Assembly (NCBI GenBank): GCA_023485185.1
Contig: JAMCZP010000080.1
Span: 1 to 15,534, forward strand
Length of the DNA: 15,534 nucleotides
DNA from: Gammaproteobacteria bacterium
GTDB lineage: Bacteria; Pseudomonadota; Gammaproteobacteria; Pseudomonadales; Halomonadaceae
Reading direction: 5' to 3'
The notes under the pieces were generated by a model, which searched no databases, was not told the origin of the DNA, and worked only from the letters and a program-made list of their open reading frames with translations. Shown one piece after another: positions 6,062 through 13,445 of this stretch (position 1 is its first letter; every line of letters starts with the position of its first letter). Made by a program: the position numbers and the translations under genes.

Positions 6062-9000
6062 CTAAACGCTCACGATCTCTTGCCAGCGTTTTTCCAGGCG
6101 CTTGACTGATACCGCCATGCTGGTCCCCAACTGCTGGGCAAATAACGACACCCTAAGCTCTTGCAGCCACCACCCAAAAGCGACTAGTGCCGGGTCTTCC
6201 ACTTTACCTCGACGCTCACTTTCACGGCGTGCGTCAAAGCGTGCTTCTAACGCTTGGACATCCTGCATCATCATTTGGTCGCGCCCGCGTTCACGGGCGG
6301 CTTTTTCGAGCCTAATAAGCGCGGCTTCGGTATAACGTGGGTACTCTTGCAACCAAACGCCAGCATCACGAATAAAGCCAGGGTAAACCAAGCGCTGCAT
6401 CTGAGCACTAACGTCGCTATAGACTAACGCCAGAGCAAAATTGAGTTTACCTTTTAAAATCTTACTCACCGCAAGATGGCCTTTAAGCGCCGTTTCTATC
6501 TGTAGAAGCAACGTCTTAGCTTCATCAACCAGTTGGCTTTGAGTATCGTTCAATCGCTGGCTAAACTCCCATTCCGAGCGTGGCAAGGGGTGCTGTGCCA
6601 CCACTTGGGTAAACACTGCCAGCAGCAGATCATCAATCAATGCTTGCTTACTACCCACCTTGGCAAATAGCAGCGCGCACTTCTCTACATCGGTTAAACG
6701 CTTAATTGCTTTAACCTGTTCAGGCAGTTTGGCAATTGCTAACCGGGCAATGCCTTCCTGGTGAGCGGCCTCGGCTTTCGCAGGATGATCAAAAAGCGCG
6801 ACCTTGAACTCACTGGTTTCTGCTACCCTGCTCTCAGTAAGCTTGGTCTCAGCAACCAATGCAGGATACGCCTCAACGCGAATGCCCGCTTGGGTGGTTA
6901 CTCGAGAGGTTGGCAATGGTGCTTTGGGAAGCCCGGCAACGGCAGGCTCGGCGCTGACCTGTTCGGTCAACGCCTGGGCGCCCGCGCTAGCAGCTGCCTC
7001 AAAGCGCTGCTCCAAGGCACGCAAATCTCGCCCTTGACCCAAGGTTTCACCGGCGTGGTCAACAACGCGAATATTCATCGTTAGATGCGGTTCAAGCAAG
7101 TCTAAACGCCAATCGTCGGGATGCACCCGTGTTGATGTTCGGCGGCGTATAAACTCCCCCAGCGCCTCGGTTAACGGGCGCTGGTCGGGCACTAAGGTTT
7201 CCAGCGCTGCGTCCACCCAGTCAGGAATCGGCACAACCTGGCGGCGGATGCTTTTCGGCAACGACTTCAATAGCACAATACATTTTTCGCGCAGTAGGCC
7301 GGGTACCAGCCACTCTAGAGCATGGACCGGTACCTGGGGCAGCATGGCCGCCGGAACAGTCAGGGTAACACCATCGTCTGGCGCCTCCGGGTCGAAGTGG
7401 TAGCTAACCGGATAGGCCACGCCAGCCAAGGTCAAATGATCAGGATAGTGCGCCTGAGTAATGTCATCGGCATCTCGAGCCTTAAGCGAGTCAATATTAA
7501 AGTGGAGTAACTGAGGCTCTTTCTGCTCGGCCTGTTTGCGCCAATGCTCAAAGCCCTTACCGTTAACGATTTCAGCCGGAATCCGCTGATCATAAAAATC
7601 AAACAGCGTGTCTTCATCGACCAGAATATCCCGTCGCCGAGCACGGTCTTCCAGCGCTTCGACTTCGTCGATCAGTGCGCGATTGTGAGCGAAAAAGGCG
7701 CCTTTGGTTTGAAACTCCCCTTCTACCAGCGCACGGCGAATAAATAGCTCCCGTGACTCCCTAGGGGCAATGGGACCATAGTGCACTCGTCGCCTAGCAA
7801 CAATCGGCAACCCAAACAGCGTGACCTGTTCAAACGCCACGACCTGGGCACGTTTCATCTCCCAGTGCGGTTCGCTGTAACTTCGCTTAACTAGGTGCTG
7901 AGCCTGGGGCTCAATCCACTGTGGTTCAATTTTGGCCACCGTACGGGCAAATAACTTAGAGGTCTCGATTAGCTCAAAGGCCATGATCCATTTGGGTGAT
8001 TTCTTGGCTAACCCTGACCCTGGATGAATCATAAACTTACGATTGCGTGCGCCAAGATACTCGCGATTTTCAAGCAAATTACCTAGGTTGGAAAGCAGCC
8101 CAGAGAGCAGCGCCTGATGCACTTTTCCTGACGTTTTCCGCCGCGCCTGACGCGCTTGCTCTTCGCTCTCATCTTGATCTCGGGCCGGCGGCACAGGCAC
8201 CTCAATATCCATATCACGCAGAAGCTGCCTGAGTTGGCGAAAGGTGTCGTGCCACTCACGCATACGCAGATAGTTGATGTAATGCTCGCGACACCAGCGA
8301 CGCAGTTGATTGCCCGACAACGCTTCGCGGGCATTCTCTATACCGTGCCAGAGATTTAACAGCGCGACGAAATCAGAATCTGGGTCATGCCAGCGTTGGT
8401 GGGCCTGATCAGCGGCTTGACGTTTATCCGCAGGACGGTCACGAGGGTCTTGAATAGCCAGCGCTGATACTACAATCAGCACGTCACGCAGGCTGCCTAA
8501 CTCGGCTCCCGCTAACACCATCCGCGCCAACCGAGGGTCGATCGGCAGCCGCGACAGCTTGCGACCAAGCGGTGAAAGGCGTTGCTGTTCGTCGACCGCC
8601 CCTAACTCAAACAACAGTCGAAAGCCGTCTTTCACAAAACGGCTGTCCGGCGGATCAACAAACGGGAAGTCTTCTATATCGCCAAGTTTCAGCCCCAGCA
8701 TAGAGAGAATCACCGACGCTAAGTTGGTGCGCTGTATTTCGGGGTCGGTAAAACCGGGCCGGGATAAAAAATCCTCCTCGCTATACAGACGAATACACAC
8801 GCCTTCAGCGATCCGCCCACAGCGCCCTTTGCGCTGGTTGGCACTGGCTTGGCTAACCGCCTCTACGGGCAAACGCTGAATCTTGGAGCGATAGCTGTAA
8901 CGGCTGATGCGCACCAAGCCAGGGTCGATTACATAACGAATACCGGGCACGGTCAGCGAAGTTTCCGCGACATTGGTGGCGAGTACAATTCGCCGCCCCC

Positions 9001-10078
9001 GGTGTGGAGCGAATACGCGGTTCTGCTCTTCGTTAGAGAGCCTGGCATACAGCGGCAGGATCTCGGTGCCCTTTAGTTCCGCTCGGCGCAAGGTATCGGC
9101 AGTTTCGCGAATTTCGCGCTCACCGGGCAAAAATACCAGCACATCTCGCGGTCCATGTAACCACCCTTTCTCACGCTCAATAACATCAAGTTCTTCAACT
9201 GCGTGCAGAATACCTTCCTGAATCGTGCGATCCTCTTCGCCCTCATCATCACGAATTAGCGGCCGGTAGCGCACCTCCACCGGATAGGTGCGTCCAGTCA
9301 CTTCGATGACTGGTGCTGGCGTTTCAGGCGTACCAAAGTGTTGAGCGAAACGCTCTACATCAATGGTGGCCGAGGTAATAATAACTTTTAGGTCAGGCCG
9401 TTTGGGCAGTAAGCGTTTAAGGTAGCCGAGCAGGAAATCGATATTCAAACTGCGCTCGTGGGCCTCATCAATAATGATGGTGTCGTAGCGCAGCAGGAGT
9501 GGATCTTGTTGAGTCTCGGCCAGCAAAATACCGTCAGTCATCAGCTTAACTAATGTGATGGGGCTGCTCTGGTCATTGAAACGTACCTGATAACCCACCT
9601 GCTCACCCAAAGAGACTTCCAGCTCTTCTGCCAACCGCCCGGCGACGCTTCTGGCTGCTAAACGGCGTGGCTGGGTATGTCCAATCAAACCACGGCGACC
9701 ACGCCCCAGCTCCAAGCACATTTTGGGCAGCTGAGTGGTTTTACCTGAACCAGTCTCCCCCGCCACGACCACCACCTGGTGATCGCGGATGGCATTGAGG
9801 ATATCTTCACGCCGCTCCACCACCGGCAGTTCCGCTGGGTAGTTCAAGGCGACCTTTTGGTCTATGCGCTGGCTAAGCACTTGCTGAGCTCGATGAACCT
9901 CACGCCGAACCTCTTCTAAGCCGCGACTAATAGGCTTGTTGTCACGTAGGCGACGGTTTAAACCGGCTAAACGTCGCTCCAGCCGCTCTGTGTCGCGCAG
10001 CATCACATCGCCCGCTGCCTGTTTCAGCGACGCAAGGCGTTGGCTATCGGTGGGGGCTGGGGATGTGTCGGTGGTCAC
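6062..10078 (-). CDS. hrpA: ATP-dependent RNA helicase HrpA (DEAH box)
   Basis: HrpA is a cytoplasmic DEAH-box RNA helicase; in E. coli it is linked to mRNA processing and to rescuing stalled ribosomes. The 1338-residue product is close to the E. coli length (about 1300). Motif I GETGSGKTT is at 107-115, motif II DEAH at 204-207, motif III SAT at 236-238, and motif VI reads QRKGRCGR, all as in E. coli HrpA. The helicase core is followed by the HA2/OB-fold region and the long C-terminal part (DUF3418) that marks HrpA. The start is a GTG (10076-10078) with GGAAG about 11 bases upstream; the distance to the MLRD sequence agrees with E. coli. Its leader is extremely A/T-rich (a TTTAAT -10-like hexamer at 10109-10104). 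It ends 129 bp before the KAS III gene with no clear terminator, so read-through into that cluster is possible. Confidence 0.96.
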   Translation of the reverse strand: MTTDTSPAPTDSQRLASLKQAAGDVMLRDTERLERRLAGLNRRLRDNKPISRGLEEVRREVHRAQQVLSQRIDQKVALNYPAELPVVERREDILNAIRDHQVVVVAGETGSGKTTQLPKMCLELGRGRRGLIGHTQPRRLAARSVAGRLAEELEVSLGEQVGYQVRFNDQSSPITLVKLMTDGILLAETQQDPLLLRYDTIIIDEAHERSLNIDFLLGYLKRLLPKRPDLKVIITSATIDVERFAQHFGTPETPAPVIEVTGRTYPVEVRYRPLIRDDEGEEDRTIQEGILHAVEELDVIEREKGWLHGPRDVLVFLPGEREIRETADTLRRAELKGTEILPLYARLSNEEQNRVFAPHRGRRIVLATNVAETSLTVPGIRYVIDPGLVRISRYSYRSKIQRLPVEAVSQASANQRKGRCGRIAEGVCIRLYSEEDFLSRPGFTDPEIQRTNLASVILSMLGLKLGDIEDFPFVDPPDSRFVKDGFRLLFELGAVDEQQRLSPLGRKLSRLPIDPRLARMVLAGAELGSLRDVLIVVSALAIQDPRDRPADKRQAADQAHQRWHDPDSDFVALLNLWHGIENAREALSGNQLRRWCREHYINYLRMREWHDTFRQLRQLLRDMDIEVPVPPARDQDESEEQARQARRKTSGKVHQALLSGLLSNLGNLLENREYLGARNRKFMIHPGSGLAKKSPKWIMAFELIETSKLFARTVAKIEPQWIEPQAQHLVKRSYSEPHWEMKRAQVVAFEQVTLFGLPIVARRRVHYGPIAPRESRELFIRRALVEGEFQTKGAFFAHNRALIDEVEALEDRARRRDILVDEDTLFDFYDQRIPAEIVNGKGFEHWRKQAEQKEPQLLHFNIDSLKARDADDITQAHYPDHLTLAGVAYPVSYHFDPEAPDDGVTLTVPAAMLPQVPVHALEWLVPGLLREKCIVLLKSLPKSIRRQVVPIPDWVDAALETLVPDQRPLTEALGEFIRRRTSTRVHPDDWRLDLLEPHLTMNIRVVDHAGETLGQGRDLRALEQRFEAAASAGAQALTEQVSAEPAVAGLPKAPLPTSRVTTQAGIRVEAYPALVAETKLTESRVAETSEFKVALFDHPAKAEAAHQEGIARLAIAKLPEQVKAIKRLTDVEKCALLFAKVGSKQALIDDLLLAVFTQVVAQHPLPRSEWEFSQRLNDTQSQLVDEAKTLLLQIETALKGHLAVSKILKGKLNFALALVYSDVSAQMQRLVYPGFIRDAGVWLQEYPRYTEAALIRLEKAARERGRDQMMMQDVQALEARFDARRESERRGKVEDPALVAFGWWLQELRVSLFAQQLGTSMAVSVKRLEKRWQEIVSV

Positions 10079-10140
10079 GATTGACTAGGCTTCCATTCGC
10101 TGTATTAAAAAATAAAAAGGAAAAGATAAAAAAGAGATAT

Positions 10141-10172
10141 AAAAAATCGGCCCGCTCAAAAGAGCGGGCCGA
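10141..10172 (-). terminator. Strong intrinsic terminator of fadD
   Basis: On the minus strand an 11-bp perfect GC-rich stem, TCGGCCCGCTC (172-162 side) with GAGCGGGCCGA, closes a 4-base TTTT loop and is followed by TTTTTT (10146-10141) and further T-rich sequence. It lies 56 bp beyond the fadD stop and insulates hrpA from fadD. Confidence 0.93.
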
Positions 10173-10228
10173 CTATTGTAACGCTTTCAACTCCAGGACA
10201 CCTAACCACAGCTTTAGTAGATGACGCG

Positions 10229-11899
10229 TTACGTTTTCGCAGGTTCTTCATCGCGCAACTGACGGCGCAACACTTTGCCCACATTCGTCTTGGGCAATTC
10301 ATCCCGGAACTCGATGACCCTGGGCACTTTGTAGGCGGTCAACTCTTTCTTACACCAGTCACGTAGCGTTTTTTCATCAAGCTGGTCATTCTTGCTCACC
10401 ACAAACAGTTTGATCGCTTCACCCGCATTTTCGTCGGGTACTCCCACCGCTGCTGCTTCAAGCACATCAGGGTGGGCGGCAACGACGTCCTCAATTTCAT
10501 TGGGGTAGACGTTGAAGCCAGAGACCAAAATCATATCTTTTTTGCGATCAACAACGCGGATGTAACCATCATCCTGAAGAATAGCGATATCCCCAGTGAA
10601 GAACCAGCCATTTTCATCAATGGAGGCACGGGTTTCATCTTCACGCTGCCAGTATCCTTTCATAACCTGTGGGCCTTGCACACATAGCTCACCTGGCTCG
10701 CCCATAGCGACATCGTTGCCATCGGAATCAACAACTTTGACCGTCGTACCTGCAACCGGCTTACCGATAGTGCCTAACTGAATGGCATCGGTCGGGTTGA
10801 AGCTCACAATCGGTGAGGTTTCCGTCAAACCATAGCCTTCGGAAATAGGACAACCCGTGGTTTGCTCCCAGCGCTGCGCAGCCGCTTTGGTCAGTGCCAT
10901 ACCACCAGAAATGGTCAGTTTCAGTTTGGAAAAATCTAGCTGCTTGAAGTCATCGCGATTACATAAAGCATTAAACAGTGTGTTTAAGCCGATGAAAGCA
11001 GTAAATGGCAGGCCCTTAAGCTCTTTAACAAAAGCGTCTAAGTCACGAGGGTTAGTGATCAGCAGCGAATGGTTGCCTGTTTCCATTAAGAACAAACAGT
11101 TAACCGTAAACGTATAGATGTGATAAACCGGAAGCGGTGCAATCACCAGCTCTTCGCCGTCACGTAAGTGTGTGCCAATGGCTGCACGCGCCTGGAGCAT
11201 ATTAGCCACCAGATTACCGTGCGTTAGCATGGCCCCTTTAGGCATGCCGGTGGTACCGCCGGTGTACTGCAAGGCAGCTAAATCATCGTGGGTCTGTTTT
11301 GCCTCAGTATGACTCAACGAGGCGCCCTTTTTTAATGCCTCGCGAAAGCTCACCGCGCTAGGTAAGGAATAAGCCGGTACCATTTTCTTTACATGCTTAA
11401 CCACTGCGTTAATCAGCCAACGCTTAGGTACATCGTGCAAATCCGCCAACTGGGTCACTAACACATGCTTGATATCGGTTTTATCAAGCACTTTTTCCAG
11501 CTTGTCAGCCATATTCGCCAAGATAAGAATGGCTTTGGCGTTGGAGTCTTTAAACTGGTGTGCCATTTCCCGCTCGGTGTACAGCGGGTTGGTATTGACC
11601 ACCACTAAGCCTGCCCGCATCGCACCGAATACCGCCACCGGAAACTGCAGCACATTTGGCAGTTGAATAGCGATACGATCGCCTGGCACCAAGTCTGTTT
11701 CATGCTGCAACCAAGCAGCAAAGTCGGCGGAGAGGCGGTCTAGGTCGGCAAACGTGAGGGTTTTACCCATACAGGTGAAGGCTGGCTTCTCTTTGAAGCG
11801 GCCAACCGCTGAGTGGAAGACATCCGTGACTGAATCGTATTTATCCAGCCCTTCAAGCGCTGGGCCACGTAAAACGGTTTCGTTGGCGTATTCGCTCAT
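10229..11899 (-). CDS. fadD: Long-chain fatty acid-CoA ligase FadD
   Basis: FadD activates imported fatty acids to acyl-CoA with ATP at the inner face of the inner membrane, feeding beta-oxidation and phospholipid synthesis. The 556-residue protein matches E. coli FadD (561). AMP-binding signatures are YTGGTTGMPKG (212-222), GYGLTETSP (355-363), the TGD of NGWFFTGDIAILQDDGY (Asp437), VVDRKKDMILVSGFNVYPNEIE (449-470, part of the fatty-acyl-CoA synthetase motif) and the catalytic Lys542 in NVGKVLRR. I place the start at the ATG at 11897-11899, with GGAG 7 bases upstream; an in-frame TTG at 11905 lies too close to that site. The upstream region carries a promoter candidate, a PsrA-like site and four TGTCGC repeats, suggesting fatty-acid-responsive control. 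Confidence 0.93.
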   Translation of the reverse strand: MSEYANETVLRGPALEGLDKYDSVTDVFHSAVGRFKEKPAFTCMGKTLTFADLDRLSADFAAWLQHETDLVPGDRIAIQLPNVLQFPVAVFGAMRAGLVVVNTNPLYTEREMAHQFKDSNAKAILILANMADKLEKVLDKTDIKHVLVTQLADLHDVPKRWLINAVVKHVKKMVPAYSLPSAVSFREALKKGASLSHTEAKQTHDDLAALQYTGGTTGMPKGAMLTHGNLVANMLQARAAIGTHLRDGEELVIAPLPVYHIYTFTVNCLFLMETGNHSLLITNPRDLDAFVKELKGLPFTAFIGLNTLFNALCNRDDFKQLDFSKLKLTISGGMALTKAAAQRWEQTTGCPISEGYGLTETSPIVSFNPTDAIQLGTIGKPVAGTTVKVVDSDGNDVAMGEPGELCVQGPQVMKGYWQREDETRASIDENGWFFTGDIAILQDDGYIRVVDRKKDMILVSGFNVYPNEIEDVVAAHPDVLEAAAVGVPDENAGEAIKLFVVSKNDQLDEKTLRDWCKKELTAYKVPRVIEFRDELPKTNVGKVLRRQLRDEEPAKT

Positions 11900-11945
11900 A
11901 GGCAATCTCCGCTATCCATGTCGGTTTGATCACCGACCTTGTTGT

Positions 11946-11998
11946 TGTCGCTTGGCAATTGTCGCTAACGTAAGTGTGTCGCTAAGTTCATATGTCGC
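11946..11998. repeat. Four TGTCGC direct repeats in the fadD leader
   Basis: TGTCGC occurs at 11946-11951, 11960-11965, 11977-11982 and 11993-11998, all in the same orientation, with starts 14, 17 and 16 bp apart. The second and third copies extend to TGTCGCTAA. The array lies 47-99 bases upstream of the fadD ATG, downstream of the promoter candidate, so it may lie in the untranslated leader. It could be a multi-site regulator operator; the factor is unknown. Confidence 0.45.
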
Positions 11999-12013
11999 AA
12001 GCTCAGATAGCCA

Positions 12014-12042
12014 ACGATATACGACCTACGACAGGCTGTAAA
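12014..12042 (-). promoter_or_regulatory. Promoter candidate for fadD
   Basis: On the minus strand TTTACA (12042-12037, five of six to TTGACA) is followed after 17 bases by TATCGT (12019-12014, four of six to TATAAT). The overlapping TATATC with a 15-base gap is an alternative. It would start transcription near 12007 and give a leader of about 110 bases. Confidence 0.35.
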
Positions 12043-12052
12043 ACGATCGATT

Positions 12053-12066
12053 GAAACTAACGTTTA
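12053..12066. promoter_or_regulatory. PsrA-like fatty-acid-responsive operator candidate
   Basis: GAAAC-TAAC-GTTTA matches nine of ten specified bases of the Pseudomonas PsrA pattern as I remember it, GAAAC-N4-GTTTC. PsrA is a TetR-type regulator that releases DNA when bound to long-chain fatty acids and controls beta-oxidation genes. The site lies 11 bp upstream of the fadD -35 candidate. Function is inferred from similarity and from its place ahead of a fatty-acid gene. No regulator gene lies in the window. Confidence 0.4.
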
Positions 12067-12147
12067 GACTTTAGACCATCGATAAAGCCCTGAGTTAGCT
12101 GCACGTTACGCTTAAACCTCGTACCTACACTGTAGCAACTCGATTAC

Positions 12148-12927
12148 TTATGGACAGTAGCGGGCCTGAATTTCTCCATCACACCAGACTAATAGCTCGC
12201 CTGGCGTCATTCGGTGCCACGCCTCATTATGCGTGAGCGGCTCAGTGGCAATAACAGAAACGATGTCGTCAGGCGTTGTATGCTCGGCAAAATTGACCGT
12301 CATTTCAGCATCAGAGAGCTCCGCATCGCCGAAGGGCGCACACCGTGTGATATGAGCTAATTTGGTTGCACAGTAGGTATATAAATAACGCCCATCGGAA
12401 AGCAGCATATTAAATACGCCTAACGCTCTTAGCTGTTCACAAAGCTGGTGTAAATGTTTCCAAAGCATCTCAGGCGCTGGAGGCGGTGTAGGAAAGGTGC
12501 GGCGCAGTTCGCCCATTAGCCAACAGTAGGCATGTTCACTGTCTGTATTACCCACCGGGGTATACACCCCTAGTGGCAGGCTTTGCCACTCGCTTAACTG
12601 ACCATTATGGGCATAGCACCAGGGGCGGCCCCACATTTCACGCATAAAGGGGTGGGTATTGGCCAAACGCACGCCGCCCACATTGGCTTGCCGAATGTGG
12701 CTGATCACTACATTCGATTTAATCGGATAGTCGCAAATTAGCCGGGCGATGGGTGAGTTCACGGAGGGGTGAGGATCGCGAAAATCGCGGTAACCACCCT
12801 CTTCATAGAAGGCGATACCCCAACCGTCACGATGCGGCCCTGTGCCACCGCCGCGGTGTAAAAATCCTGAAAAACTAAAACAGATATCCGTGGGTACATT
12901 GGCGCTCATACCCAGCAGCTCACACAT
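12148..12927 (-). CDS. Class II glutamine amidotransferase (YafJ family)
   Basis: This 259-residue protein is a free-standing class II (Ntn-type) glutaminase domain. After removal of the first Met, Cys2 (MCELLGMSAN) is the N-terminal nucleophile. Other family signatures are RDGWGIAFY (33-41), HIRQAN (77-82, Arg79 for the glutamine carboxylate), NTHPF (90-94), YAHNGQL (105-111, oxyanion Asn108) and NTDSEHAYCWL (127-137, Asp129). The ammonia acceptor is unknown for YafJ proteins; there is no synthetase domain. AGGGTG about 7 bases before the ATG is the ribosome binding site. It lies 33 bp behind the small membrane protein gene, probably in the same transcript. No clear terminator is seen in the 248 bp before fadD. 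Confidence 0.9.
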   Translation of the reverse strand: MCELLGMSANVPTDICFSFSGFLHRGGGTGPHRDGWGIAFYEEGGYRDFRDPHPSVNSPIARLICDYPIKSNVVISHIRQANVGGVRLANTHPFMREMWGRPWCYAHNGQLSEWQSLPLGVYTPVGNTDSEHAYCWLMGELRRTFPTPPPAPEMLWKHLHQLCEQLRALGVFNMLLSDGRYLYTYCATKLAHITRCAPFGDAELSDAEMTVNFAEHTTPDDIVSVIATEPLTHNEAWHRMTPGELLVWCDGEIQARYCP

Positions 12928-12960
12928 TGTGAAACACCCTAATGTCGCTCAAACGTGCCA

Positions 12961-13365
12961 TTAGCCAATCACCGGTTCACGACGCCGTGGCGGCGGTGCA
13001 TCATCCATTGCTTCCTCTTCTTCAATATATTCATAATCGCTAGGACGACGCCACCACCAGAGAGCAATACCAATAACGGCGCCTAAGGCCATGCCTAACA
13101 CCAGCCACAGCAAGCTTACGCGCAGCGCACTGCCGTTATTTTCTAAAAACCCCACCGCGGCCACCATCGCCGCCGGTGCCCAACCAGTGTAAAATTCACC
13201 CTCTTCAATGAGCGGCAGTCGAAAAGTCGCGGGCGCCCAAATAGCGCCGGCCACTACCCAAGTCAGCACTAATCGCGGCAAACGCGGCAACAGCGCAAGG
13301 GTAAAGTAAACCGCGATGATCACTAACAGCGAAAGACCGTAATAACTTAACCACAGCAGTGACAT
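12961..13365 (-). CDS. Small inner-membrane protein of unknown function
   Basis: I do not recognise a characterised family. The 134-residue product has hydrophobic segments at about 4-26, 31-47, 60-73 and 82-105, ending with WWWRRP at the likely cytoplasmic side. A polar tail follows: acidic residues 110-123 (YEYIEEEEAMDD), then PPPRRRE. The start at 13363-13365 is chosen because GGAG lies 5 bases upstream. An ATG at 13383 (with GAGGGG close by) and another at 13395 are in-frame alternatives that add 6 and 10 residues. The gene precedes the YafJ-like gene by 33 bp and is divergent from oligopeptidase B. Its hydrophobic pattern and coding bias support a real gene; a role cannot be given. Confidence 0.75.
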   Translation of the reverse strand: MSLLWLSYYGLSLLVIIAVYFTLALLPRLPRLVLTWVVAGAIWAPATFRLPLIEEGEFYTGWAPAAMVAAVGFLENNGSALRVSLLWLVLGMALGAVIGIALWWWRRPSDYEYIEEEEAMDDAPPPRRREPVIG

Positions 13366-13381
13366 TGAATCTCCAGACAGC

Positions 13382-13411
13382 ATAATACCCCTCATGTGGG
13401 TGAGTTCACCC
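13382..13411 (-). promoter_or_regulatory. Inverted repeat and -10-like hexamer in the divergent gap
   Basis: GGGTGA (13398-13403) and TCACCC (13406-13411) form an inverted repeat with a 2-base gap, in the 80-bp space between the divergent membrane protein and oligopeptidase B genes. On the minus strand TATTAT (13387-13382, five of six to TATAAT) lies downstream of it, and the repeat covers where the -35 would be; the -35 itself matches poorly. A regulator bound here could affect both genes. The transcript would have a leader of only about ten bases before the ATG at 13365. Confidence 0.3.
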
Positions 13412-13445
13412 GACGTTGATTTCCCGTTATGGTACCTATGAATTT

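Noticed and set aside
11900..11905. TTG at 11905 as fadD start
   Set aside because: The GGAG would be only one base away from it; the ATG at 11899 has normal spacing.
12063..12076. Tandem TTTAGAC TTTAGAC between fadD and the YafJ-like gene
   Set aside because: Two 7-bp copies in A/T-rich sequence can arise by chance; noted only because it touches the PsrA-like site.
12121..12147. CTACAGTGTAG as terminator of the YafJ-like gene
   Set aside because: The stem would be only four base pairs with no T tract.
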